A stretch of DNA of 64,000 bases from Halopseudomonas oceani. Lineage in GTDB: Bacteria; Pseudomonadota; Gammaproteobacteria; Pseudomonadales; Pseudomonadaceae. Position numbers and translations under genes: made by a program. Below are positions 52,228 through 59,963 of this stretch, one piece after another. Below the pieces are notes generated by a model that saw only the letters and a list, made by a program, of their open reading frames with translations, did no database searches and had not been told where the DNA came from. The first letter of the stretch is position 1; each line of letters begins with the position of its first letter. The stretch is from positions 248,001 to 312,000 of the forward strand of contig NZ_PPSK01000004.1 in the NCBI RefSeq assembly GCF_002903165.1, given 5' to 3'.

Positions 52228-53408
52228 GCACCTCTACTCGGACGCTCCTGCTGTTATCCGGGCTGGCGGCCGTCGGCACGCTGTCAACAACGATCATTCT
52301 GCCGTCGCTCCCGGCCATGGCTGTCTCGCTGAATGCCGCCCCGGCCGACATGGCGCTTACGTTGAGCAGCTTTTTTCTGGTGTTTGCTGTCGGACAACTG
52401 CTGGTAGGGCCGCTTTCCGACCGCTACGGTCGTCGGCCGTTGATTCTCGGTGGTCTGACGCTGTTTGTACTTGGCAGTCTGCTTGGCGCCGGCGCATCCG
52501 ATCTGAACAGCATGGTTGCTGCCAGGGTCATCCAGGCCGCCGGTGTTTGTGCTGCCTCGGTGCTGGCCCGCGCCATTGCCCGCGATCTGTATGACGGCCA
52601 GGCGCTGGCCAAAGCACTGGCCTTCATCATGGTAGCCATGGCAGCCGCGCCAGGATTCTCACCGCTGCTGGGCAGCCTGATCGACAGTCAGCTCGGTTGG
52701 CGAGCCAGTTTTCTGCTGGTCGCCGGCGTCGGTGCCGCGCTGGCGGCAGGTTACCTTCTAGCTATGGCTGAGTCCCACGCGCCTTCTGCCCGCTTGAAGC
52801 TCTCCGTGGGCGTGATCAGCAAAGGCTACCTGCAGCTGTTGGGTGACCGCCGCTTTGCACTTCCAGCCCTGGCCGTCAGCCTGGTGATTGGCGGGCTCTA
52901 TGCCTTCTTCGCCTCGGCACCAGTTATCATGATCCGCGGCATGGGCTACAGCGGCATTCAGCTCGGTCTGTTCTTTGCTGCAACGGTGTTCGTCGTGTTC
53001 AGCGCGGGGATGCTTGCGCCGAAACTGGCACAGCGCTGGGGTGCCGTTCAGGTGGCACTGGCCGGCGGCGCAGTGGCGCTGGTCGGTGGCATCCTGCAAG
53101 TGCTGTTCTACCAGAATCAGGATCTAATCCTGTTCAGCCTTGCAATCTGCCTGTTTCTGGCAGGCATGGGCGTCATCAACCCGCTGGGCACCGCCGTTAC
53201 CTTACAGCCCTTTGGCGAACAGGCCGGCCTGGCATCCTCGCTACTCGGCTTCCTGCAGATGGCAATCGCAGCGATAGGCACCGGACTGGTCAGCGCCATC
53301 GCCCTGCCACCGGCACTGACACTCGGACTGCTGCTCAGCGCTACAGCTTTCTGCTCACTGGCAGGGTTCTTTTTGTACCCATCAAATACCCTACGACAGC
53401 CCGCCTGA
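52224..53408 (+). CDS. MFS exporter (Bcr/CflA-like)
   Basis: Inner-membrane transporter of 394 residues with 12 hydrophobic helices; GQLLVGPLSDRYGRRPLILGG is the MFS motif A and ARAIARDLYDG the motif typical of Bcr/CflA drug exporters. It is translationally coupled to the alpha/beta hydrolase gene. Substrate unknown. Confidence 0.92.
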   Translation: MSTSTRTLLLLSGLAAVGTLSTTIILPSLPAMAVSLNAAPADMALTLSSFFLVFAVGQLLVGPLSDRYGRRPLILGGLTLFVLGSLLGAGASDLNSMVAARVIQAAGVCAASVLARAIARDLYDGQALAKALAFIMVAMAAAPGFSPLLGSLIDSQLGWRASFLLVAGVGAALAAGYLLAMAESHAPSARLKLSVGVISKGYLQLLGDRRFALPALAVSLVIGGLYAFFASAPVIMIRGMGYSGIQLGLFFAATVFVVFSAGMLAPKLAQRWGAVQVALAGGAVALVGGILQVLFYQNQDLILFSLAICLFLAGMGVINPLGTAVTLQPFGEQAGLASSLLGFLQMAIAAIGTGLVSAIALPPALTLGLLLSATAFCSLAGFFLYPSNTLRQPA

Positions 53409-53501
53409 AAGGCGACACGCCACACAGGAGACGCCGCCATCATTCGACGGCGGCTTTTAGCACACAGTACGACCACCTCCGGGCCGCCAGCAACGCTAGA
53501 A

Positions 53502-54569
53502 TTAGTTGCGAAGCTGATCTGCGGCGGCAAGCAGCGCCTGCGCAGTGGCCTCCCAACCCAGGCAGCCATCCGTGATGGAAACACCGTAACGCAGCTCGCC
53601 AGACAGCGCCTGACAGCCATCGAACAGGTGACTTTCCAGCATCACACCACGCAGGCTGGTGTCGCCCGCGACGCGCTGAGCAACCACATCGGCCAGCACC
53701 TCAGGCTGACGCAACGGGTCTTTACCGCTATTGGCGTGACTGCAATCCACCACCAGTGCCGCCGGCATGCCCAGTCGCTCAAGCTCTGCGCGCACCTTGG
53801 CAACGGCATCGGCCTGGTAGTTCGGGCCGCTGCGACCACCACGCAGCACGATGTGAGTATCGGGATTGCCGACGGTTTCGACCAGCGCCGGACGACCGTG
53901 CATATCCATGCCGAAATGCTGGTGCCGATGCCGAGCCGAACGCATGGCGTCGCAAGCGACCGTCATACTGCCATCTGTGCCGTTCTTGAAGCCGACTGGC
54001 AGGTGCAAGCCGCTGACCAGCTCACGGTGGATCTGCGATTCACTGGTACGCGCTCCGATGCAGCCCCAGCTCAACAGATCGTCAAGGTAACTCGCCGCCA
54101 ACGGTTGCAGCAGCTCGGTCGCAATCGGCAAACCCAATTCACTGATCGCCAGCATGGTGCGGCGCGACAGCGCCAGACCGGCGGCCAGGTCGCTGCTGCC
54201 ATCCAGCTGCGGATCGTACAGCATGCCCTTCCAGCCGACCGTGGTGCGCGGTTTTTCGACGTAGGCTCGCATTACCAGCAACAGCCGATCCGCAACACGG
54301 GCCTGCAACTCGGCGAGCCGCTCAGCGTATTCGATTGCCGCATCAGGGTCGTGCAGGGAACAGGGGCCGGTGATCACCAGCAGGCGGTCATCCTTGCCTT
54401 CGAGAATGTCTCGGATGGCCTGGCGGTGCGCCTCAATGGCGTCAGCCTGACCCTGGCTCAACGGCAGGCGCTCGCGTAGCTGCGCTGGCGTCGGCAGAGT
54501 GTGGGTACGGCGGTTGGCGCTTTGCGTGGTCGGGGCTGCGCTGGCAAGTGCAGTTACGGTGGCGGTCAT
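53502..54569 (-). CDS. 3-deoxy-7-phosphoheptulonate (DAHP) synthase, class I
   Basis: First enzyme of the shikimate pathway, condensing phosphoenolpyruvate with erythrose-4-phosphate; 355 residues. Motifs: VITGPCSLHDPDAAIEYAERL (as GPCSLHD), RAYVEKPRTTVGWKG, GARTSESQIHRE, GFKNGTDG, and VDCSHANSGKD. It belongs to the AroF/AroG/AroH type with feedback by an aromatic amino acid; which one cannot be told from the sequence. Ribosome binding site AAGGAA precedes ATG 54569. Upstream lie a leader peptide rich in aromatic codons and a terminator, which indicate attenuation. Confidence 0.95.
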   Translation of the reverse strand: MTATVTALASAAPTTQSANRRTHTLPTPAQLRERLPLSQGQADAIEAHRQAIRDILEGKDDRLLVITGPCSLHDPDAAIEYAERLAELQARVADRLLLVMRAYVEKPRTTVGWKGMLYDPQLDGSSDLAAGLALSRRTMLAISELGLPIATELLQPLAASYLDDLLSWGCIGARTSESQIHRELVSGLHLPVGFKNGTDGSMTVACDAMRSARHRHQHFGMDMHGRPALVETVGNPDTHIVLRGGRSGPNYQADAVAKVRAELERLGMPAALVVDCSHANSGKDPLRQPEVLADVVAQRVAGDTSLRGVMLESHLFDGCQALSGELRYGVSITDGCLGWEATAQALLAAADQLRN

Positions 54570-54609
54570 CTTTTGCTTCCTTAGCCGGGGCGGTCTTGCC
54601 GCCGCGGCG

Positions 54610-54711
54610 CTATCTGGGTGTTCGATCGATTAAATGTCGTGCAGTCAGTGAGCCAGTGCAAAATCGCCAGCTGCGGTAAGAGCGCGGGTTGTAAGTGCGT
54701 TGTGCGTACAT
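54610..54711 (-). other. Short open frame with aromatic codons, between terminator and DAHP synthase
   Basis: ATG 54711 is preceded by GGAATCGGC. The 33-codon frame begins MYAQRTYNPRSYRSWRF, with three Tyr, one Trp and one Phe in the first 17 codons. It lies after the terminator, so it cannot serve a simple attenuator upstream; it may be a second upstream open frame or chance. Confidence 0.3.
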
Positions 54712-54740
54712 GCCGATTCCTCAAATATGCAAAACCCAAT

Positions 54741-54774
54741 AAAAAAACCCCGATCGGGGAGCCGACCGGGGTTT
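54741..54774 (-). terminator. Strand-specific leader terminator of DAHP synthase
   Basis: Stem of 13 pairs (AAACCCCGGTCGG / CCGATCGGGGTTT) followed by seven T on the minus strand. One pair is G-U in minus-strand RNA but would be an A-C mismatch in plus-strand RNA, so the hairpin is better in the minus direction. Confidence 0.85.
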
Positions 54775-54807
54775 CTTGATTCTCTGGTGGCGACCCGTCA
54801 ATTCAGG

Positions 54808-54828
54808 GCGCCTGTGGGTATCAGGCGC
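54808..54828 (-). promoter_or_regulatory. Pause-type hairpin at end of leader peptide
   Basis: GCGCCTG / CAGGCGC, a perfect 7-base stem with a 7-base loop, covering the last codons and stop of the leader peptide. This is the position of the 1:2 hairpin in amino-acid attenuators. A GACGGGT downstream (54793-54799) can pair in part with the terminator's 5' arm. Confidence 0.6.
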
Positions 54829-54937
54829 GCCTTTGGCTAAACCAATACCCAAAATAAAAGTAACCAACCGCCGCACGCGCAGCAACGACAGCACGCGAGG
54901 CGCTGGCGATAGGGAGCGGTGCAGAACAAAGTGTCAT
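54821..54937 (-). CDS. Aromatic leader peptide of DAHP synthase (attenuator peptide)
   Basis: A 38-residue peptide starting MTLCSAPLPIAS and ending GYFYFGYWFSQRRA: seven aromatic residues in an eight-residue stretch (codons 26-33; Tyr, Phe and Trp). AAAGG lies 10 bases upstream of ATG 54937. An overlapping ATG five bases further up opens only two codons. Ribosome stalling on these codons when charged aromatic tRNAs are scarce would cover the first arm of the pause hairpin (54828 onward) and favour read-through of the terminator at 54741-54774. No other role is likely for such a peptide. Confidence 0.85.
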   Translation of the reverse strand: MTLCSAPLPIASASRAVVAARAAVGYFYFGYWFSQRRA

Positions 54938-55000
54938 GGCATGGTTACCTTTAAACATTGAGTCGACTCTAACGGATCAGTTGCGCTGCGCGCAACCCCC

Positions 55001-56332
55001 TCAGCGGCGCTTCGGCGGGGCCAGACCATCCGACGACGTGACCACCTGGCCCACTGGCGGTCGCGACGGACGCTTGCCAGCCCTAGGCTTCTTCGACTTT
55101 GGTGCTGCCTTCTTGCCATCCTTTTTGCCGTCTTTCTTTTTCTTGCTGCCGACCGGCTTGCCGGATGCCTTGACCTTCTTCGGTCCCTTGAAACTGCCAG
55201 GCACTTCAGCCAGCAAGCGACGCTCGAACTGACGGCGCAGGTAACGTTCGATGCTCGACATCAAATTCCACTCGTGCGGGCAAACCAGCGAAATCGCCAG
55301 GCCTTCGGCACCCGCACGACCGGTACGACCAACTCGGTGCAGGTAGTCGTCGCCGCTGCGCGGCATGTCAAAGTTGACCACCCGATCCAGCTCAACGATA
55401 TCCAGACCGCGAGCAGCAACATCAGTCGCGACCAGAATACCGTTGGCACCCTGTTTGAAGCGCTCGACAGCCATGTAGCGATCTTTCTGATCCTTCTCGC
55501 CATGCAGCACGTACACGCGCAGATCCAGCGCACGCAGCACACCATTGATGCGATCCGCCATCACCCGGGTGTTGGTGAAGACAATGGTTTTGCCCTCCCC
55601 CTGGTTCAGCATCAGCCATTTGAGCATGGCTTCCTTATGGGGATTGTCATCCGCGGGAATGACTTGCTGGGTAATGCTTGGGGTGTCATCACGAACCGAA
55701 TTCAGCGCAAGAATCTGCGGCTCGGTCAGAACCGAATCGATCATCCGCTGCAGCCCTCGATTGCCTTTGGTCGCCGAGAACAGCATGGTCTGCCGCTGGT
55801 CCGGGCAGGCTGCAGCGAGCTTGCCAACATCCTCGGCGAAGCCCATGTCGAGCATCCGGTCCGCCTCATCAAGCACCAATGTCTGCACACTGCTCAATTC
55901 AAGATTGCCGGCAGTCAACTGCTCCAGCGCCCGGCCCGGTGTTGCCACGACGATATCCGGATTCTTGCGCAGGCGCGCAGCCTGCACGCGGAAATCCTCA
56001 CCACCAGTGACCTGCTCAGCCTTGATGAACGTGAACTTTGCCAATGCGGCAATATCCTTCGACACCTGACGAGCCAGTTCGCGGGTCGGAACCAGAATCA
56101 GCCCCCGCGGGGCCAGCGGCTTGCTGTCGTCGGCGAGCAGTCGCTGCAGCATCGGCAGTACGAACGCAGCAGTCTTGCCGCTGCCCGTCTGAGCGATAAC
56201 GTAAAGGTCCTTACCTTCGATCGCGGGCGGGATAGCTGCCGCCTGTACATCGGTGGGTTGCTGGAAGGAAAGCTCGGCGAGCGCCTTGAGTACGCGCTCG
56301 TGCAGATCAAATTGGCTGAACAATGAAGTCAC
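55001..56332 (-). CDS. DEAD-box ATP-dependent RNA helicase
   Basis: RNA helicase of about 443 residues. Motifs in order: Q-motif region FQQPTDVQ, AQTGSGKT (I), PTRELA (Ia), TPGR, DEADRMLD (II), SAT (III), VLHGEKDQKDR, VATDVAARGLD (V) and HRVGRTGRAG (VI). The C-terminal 75 residues are a low-complexity basic tail (KKKKDGKKDGKKAAPK...), typical of RNA-binding extensions in RhlE-like proteins. GTG 56332 is chosen because the core starts just after it; the ribosome binding site is weak and TTG 56323 is an alternative. Confidence 0.9.
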   Translation of the reverse strand: MTSLFSQFDLHERVLKALAELSFQQPTDVQAAAIPPAIEGKDLYVIAQTGSGKTAAFVLPMLQRLLADDSKPLAPRGLILVPTRELARQVSKDIAALAKFTFIKAEQVTGGEDFRVQAARLRKNPDIVVATPGRALEQLTAGNLELSSVQTLVLDEADRMLDMGFAEDVGKLAAACPDQRQTMLFSATKGNRGLQRMIDSVLTEPQILALNSVRDDTPSITQQVIPADDNPHKEAMLKWLMLNQGEGKTIVFTNTRVMADRINGVLRALDLRVYVLHGEKDQKDRYMAVERFKQGANGILVATDVAARGLDIVELDRVVNFDMPRSGDDYLHRVGRTGRAGAEGLAISLVCPHEWNLMSSIERYLRRQFERRLLAEVPGSFKGPKKVKASGKPVGSKKKKDGKKDGKKAAPKSKKPRAGKRPSRPPVGQVVTSSDGLAPPKRR

Positions 56333-56407
56333 TCTGGAGTTCGGAAGGAAACAAAGCGCAAGTTTAGCAGAGTGGAGCCGTCTCCTCGCCGTCGGGGCCG
56401 CGCAACG

Positions 56408-56441
56408 CATAAAAAAAGGGGATATCCGAAGATATCCCCTC
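56408..56441 (-). terminator. Intrinsic terminator after first DUF1329 gene
   Basis: GGGGATATC / GATATCCCC, a 9-base stem with loop TTCG on the minus strand, followed by seven T. It lies 30 bases after the DUF1329 stop. Confidence 0.92.
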
Positions 56442-56471
56442 AAACCCAAACATCTAAAGCAGCATCAGAAC

Positions 56472-57842
56472 TTAGCGGATACCCGAAGCACGCAGGGCAG
56501 CCGGTGTGAACTGATTGTAGGTCGGCACATAGTCAAGGTCCGGAGCAGAAACCTCTTCGGTGTACATACCCAGTGCGATGTAACGACCTGCCAGCAGGTC
56601 ATACAGCGTTTCCAGCGCATAACCCGGAATCTGGTAGTCGTAGTTGAAGGACATGTGACCTTCACCCACGCGCCACAGCGTGCCACGACCGTCGTAATGA
56701 TCCGCCAGCGTGATCATCCAGGAGTCTTCGTCCACAAAGAAGTTACGCTGAGCGTAGATGTGACGCTGACCTTCCTTGACGTTGCCCTGTACTTCCCACA
56801 CGCGGTGCAGCTCGAAACGGGTGTAGTCCGGGTTGACGTGACCAGCCTGCAGAACGTCGGCGTACTGAACACCACGCTGGGTCAGCTTGCCACTGTTGTA
56901 CGGAATGAAGACTTCCTTCTTGCCAACCAGCTTCCAGTTATAACGGTCAGGTGCACCGTTATACATCGCGAAGTTGTCGGAAGTACGCATACCGTCGGAG
57001 GCGGTACCCGGGCCGTCGTAGGCAACCTGCGGAGCACGACGTACACGGCGCTGACCAGCGTTGTATACCCATGCCATACGGGGCTCTTTCAGCTGATCCA
57101 GGCTATCGTGTACCAGCAGTACGTTACCTGCCAGACGCGCCGGAGCGTTTACACGCTGCTTGAAGAACAGCAGGGTGTTCGGCATGGTCGACTCGTCGAC
57201 GTCAGCCATTTGCTGCGGGTAGCCTACTTCTTCTTCCAGCTTGATCAGGGTGAACGACCCGTTGGTCTGCGGCATGGCCTGCATGTACCAGCGGTGGGCG
57301 TTCAGACGATAGCGGGTGTTGTGGTTCCAGATAACCTCTGCACCGGACTTCGGAATCGGGAACGCGAAGGTACCGTGACTGAAGTTGGAGATACCGTCAC
57401 CGCCGTTAACCAGCTTGGCCTGACCGGCCGAAGCCTTGACCTGATCGTAAACGTCCTGCGGGTAGCCTACCGAACGGTGGGTTACATAAACCGGCATGCG
57501 GAAGGTTTCCGGATAACGCTCGAACATGGCGATCTGACCAGGAGTCAGATTGTCACGGTACTGCTGATAGTTCTGAGCAGTGATCACGAACTCCGGCTGC
57601 TCACCCTCATAGGGGCTTTCATAAAAGTTATCTTCGAGGCGCTTACCAGCATCTCTCGGCAGGCCACCAGTCCATTCCGGAATGGTACCGGCGGCGTTAC
57701 CGGCCTTCTCCGCACCGATTGGTGTCAGGGAAGCACCCAGCTGATCGATTTCAGCCTGGGTCAGAGTTTGCGCCATTACAGAGGATGCCATCAGGCTCAG
57801 AGCCAGACCACCGACACCCATCAGAGTTTGTTGCATACGCAT
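56472..57842 (-). CDS. DUF1329 domain protein, copy A
   Basis: Exported protein of 456 residues with signal peptide MRMQQTLMGVGGLALSLMASSVMA and a DUF1329 body. DUF1329 has a LolB-like fold in structural predictions and is usually encoded next to a DUF1302 outer-membrane protein; the pair is linked to handling of lipids, sterols or other hydrophobic compounds, but the function is not established. Notable motifs: WNHNTRYRLNAHRWYMQAMPQTNG, QRRVRRAPQVAYDGPGTASDGMR, FFVDEDSW (partial). The copy at 61256 is highly similar. The gene follows DUF1302 copy A by 29 bases. Confidence 0.85.
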   Translation of the reverse strand: MRMQQTLMGVGGLALSLMASSVMAQTLTQAEIDQLGASLTPIGAEKAGNAAGTIPEWTGGLPRDAGKRLEDNFYESPYEGEQPEFVITAQNYQQYRDNLTPGQIAMFERYPETFRMPVYVTHRSVGYPQDVYDQVKASAGQAKLVNGGDGISNFSHGTFAFPIPKSGAEVIWNHNTRYRLNAHRWYMQAMPQTNGSFTLIKLEEEVGYPQQMADVDESTMPNTLLFFKQRVNAPARLAGNVLLVHDSLDQLKEPRMAWVYNAGQRRVRRAPQVAYDGPGTASDGMRTSDNFAMYNGAPDRYNWKLVGKKEVFIPYNSGKLTQRGVQYADVLQAGHVNPDYTRFELHRVWEVQGNVKEGQRHIYAQRNFFVDEDSWMITLADHYDGRGTLWRVGEGHMSFNYDYQIPGYALETLYDLLAGRYIALGMYTEEVSAPDLDYVPTYNQFTPAALRASGIR

Positions 57843-57871
57843 ATTGTTATTTCTCCTTATGGCCTGTCTGA

Positions 57872-59701
57872 TCAGAAGCTTACGCTGAAGCTGACGGCCG
57901 CAAAGTCGCGGTCAACGGCGGTGTTGTACTTGCCGTCGAAGAAGTTGGTGTAGCTAATGCTGGCGTTGTACTTGTTCGCGTAGTCTGCATCGAGACCGAT
58001 GCTCACAGACTTGGCACCTTCAGTGAAGTTGGGGCCGTAACCGTCAACGTCATGCGACCAGGCCAGAGTCGGGCTCAAGTTAATGCCGGCAATCACGTTG
58101 CTGTAATCCAGCTTCGCACGAACACGGTAACCCCAAGACCAATCAGTGTAGAAACCGTCGTTTTCACACCAGCTGTTCTGATAACCCTCGGATGCATCGT
58201 TACCCGCTTGGGAGGAGCAGGTGCCATCGGCGTACGGGCTCTGCCCAAACAGTGAGTCACGACCGTATCTGGTGTCACCAGCATCATTGCCGATTCCACC
58301 GATGTAGTTGACACCAGCCTCACCTACCAGCGCCAGGCGGCTAGCGCCCAAGACACGCTCAATGAACCTAATCGCAGTAACCTGCGCTTGATAAAACTCT
58401 TTCCGGTCGTAACCTTGAATGTAGTCCTGCGCACCATATACAACGCCGCGATGGATGTTGTCAGAGTTCAACAGGGCAGTACGGCTCATGTCACCGGTGT
58501 TGATCTGCATCGGCATATTCGGACGGTAGCTAAACTCACCACCAAGGGATGTGCCTGCAACAGAGGTCTGGAAACTTACCCCGTACAGACGAATATCCTC
58601 GGGATACTCAAAGAAATACCCAGCACCGCCCAGAGCCCCGTCCAAACCTTGGACAATACCGGCCGGACCTTCCCCTGAAAGAACCCCGCCAAAGGTGTTA
58701 CTGTAAATCGGGGTACGACTATGGTAGTTCATGGCGTAAAAGCCAAACTCGGAATCATTCAGCTCAGGCACGAACCAGCGCAGAGCGACACCAAATTGCC
58801 CTTCATCCTTGGCTTCGCGGTCCTTTTCTGATCGCACGATATAGTCAGCAAGAGCTGCCTGCCCAAAACCACCGGTACCGAGTGCAGGGTCGCCTTGAGG
58901 AAGGTCTGGACCAGAGGCAACCAAACGGTCTGTACACCCGGTCGCCAAAGTATCAGCACCGAAGAAGGTACCGCAGTTATCAATTGCGTAAGGGTGCCAC
59001 TTCAACTGATAAAAGGCTTCCAGACTCAAGTTTTCGGTCAAGCCCTGGGAGATATACAGCATCTCGACCGGCAGCAGACCTTCCTTGATCTCGGCACCCG
59101 GACGACGGAAAGCAGCCACGTCGATCGGGTTGATGGAGTTGATGGAGTTACCGATAAAGGTGGACTCACCCCAGCTAACTACCTGGCGGCCCAGACGGAC
59201 GTTACCTGGATTGTTGCCAATAAAGTAGTTGTGATACACGAAGGCGTCGAGCAGCGCTACACCAGCGCCCTTAACCAGCGGCGGACGGCCGGAGTCGTCG
59301 ATGTCATAAAATTCCTGACTACCGTCTTTGGTCTCAAAGTCGTACCAGTACTTGCCGCGAACAAAGGCGCCAGAGTCTCCATAGCGCAGCTCGAGATCAT
59401 GCACGCCACGGAAGATCTTGGAGAAAATATCGCCCTTCTCATAGTTCAGTCGACCATCGTCGGAGGTGCGAGCAACAGCTTTGCCACCTTGGGGCTTGCC
59501 ATCAACAGAAGTGGCGTTATGAATAAAGCGCTTGTCAGCATCAGCCGTAGAAACGCTCATACCAATGGAGATCTGCGAGTCCAGTTGGCCCTGAACGTCA
59601 CCAATATTGAAGTTAACTGCCCCAGCCGATCCAGAGAAACTGGCCAAGCCGATTGCCAGCGGCAACGCGGCAAGAGACCAAGCATGCATTTTTTTTGTCA
59701 T
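57872..59701 (-). CDS. DUF1302 outer-membrane beta-barrel protein, copy A
   Basis: Outer-membrane protein of 609 residues: signal peptide (MTKKMHAWSLAALPLAIGLASFSGSAGA), then a long barrel with alternating beta pattern, ending in FSVSF, a C-terminal phenylalanine as required for BAM recognition. DUF1302 family; a porin-like or lipid-binding role is suspected. It is the first gene of the pair and is divergent from the AraC-type regulator at 59964; a direct repeat of TTTGGCCGA lies between them. Copy B (62652 onward) differs mostly in extracellular-loop-like stretches. Confidence 0.85.
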   Translation of the reverse strand: MTKKMHAWSLAALPLAIGLASFSGSAGAVNFNIGDVQGQLDSQISIGMSVSTADADKRFIHNATSVDGKPQGGKAVARTSDDGRLNYEKGDIFSKIFRGVHDLELRYGDSGAFVRGKYWYDFETKDGSQEFYDIDDSGRPPLVKGAGVALLDAFVYHNYFIGNNPGNVRLGRQVVSWGESTFIGNSINSINPIDVAAFRRPGAEIKEGLLPVEMLYISQGLTENLSLEAFYQLKWHPYAIDNCGTFFGADTLATGCTDRLVASGPDLPQGDPALGTGGFGQAALADYIVRSEKDREAKDEGQFGVALRWFVPELNDSEFGFYAMNYHSRTPIYSNTFGGVLSGEGPAGIVQGLDGALGGAGYFFEYPEDIRLYGVSFQTSVAGTSLGGEFSYRPNMPMQINTGDMSRTALLNSDNIHRGVVYGAQDYIQGYDRKEFYQAQVTAIRFIERVLGASRLALVGEAGVNYIGGIGNDAGDTRYGRDSLFGQSPYADGTCSSQAGNDASEGYQNSWCENDGFYTDWSWGYRVRAKLDYSNVIAGINLSPTLAWSHDVDGYGPNFTEGAKSVSIGLDADYANKYNASISYTNFFDGKYNTAVDRDFAAVSFSVSF

Positions 59702-59791
59702 TGTGCTGCTCCGTTAGATTTGAATCATGGGTTCGAGACGACGCAAGCCGTCTAGCACCGGAACCAAGTCTGTCACGAGATCAGAGCGCGA

Positions 59792-59829
59792 TTTGGCCGA
59801 TTCGGACGAGTTTTTTGGCCGAAAGGGAC
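59792..59829. promoter_or_regulatory. Direct repeat, likely AraC-type operator
   Basis: TTTGGCCGATTCGGAC (59792-59807) and TTTGGCCGAAAGGGAC (59814-59829) match at 13 of 16 positions and start 22 bases apart, two helical turns. AraC-family proteins bind such direct repeats. It lies between the divergent DUF1302 gene (start 59701) and the AraC gene (start 59964). Confidence 0.6.
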
Positions 59830-59963
59830 ATTCACGCTCTGAATACCCTTGATCCAAAGCCCGCAATTATCCGTTGCATAATTTTGCACAATGGGTGTTT
59901 GTGTTTTATTGTTAACGCCACTTGCAGTCGATCAAAATAATAAAACAAAGGCGTCTTAAGCCA

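Larger units (their letters stand above)
54570..55000 (-). promoter_or_regulatory. Leader region of DAHP synthase gene
   Basis: This 431-base gap holds no long gene. In order of transcription it contains the leader peptide gene (54937-54821), a pause-type hairpin (54828-54808), a terminator (54774-54741), a second short open frame with several aromatic codons (54711-54610), and the DAHP synthase start at 54569. Near 54981-54997 a perfect hairpin (GTTGCGC / GCGCAAC) follows the helicase gene. Confidence 0.75.

Noticed and set aside
56253-57953. Long open frame on the plus strand opposite the DUF1329 gene (566 codons)
   Set aside because: It runs antisense through the whole DUF1329 gene and into the end of the DUF1302 gene, has no protein family features, and is explained by codon bias of a GC-rich gene on the other strand. 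The same holds for the antisense frame at 61439-62155 opposite copy B.
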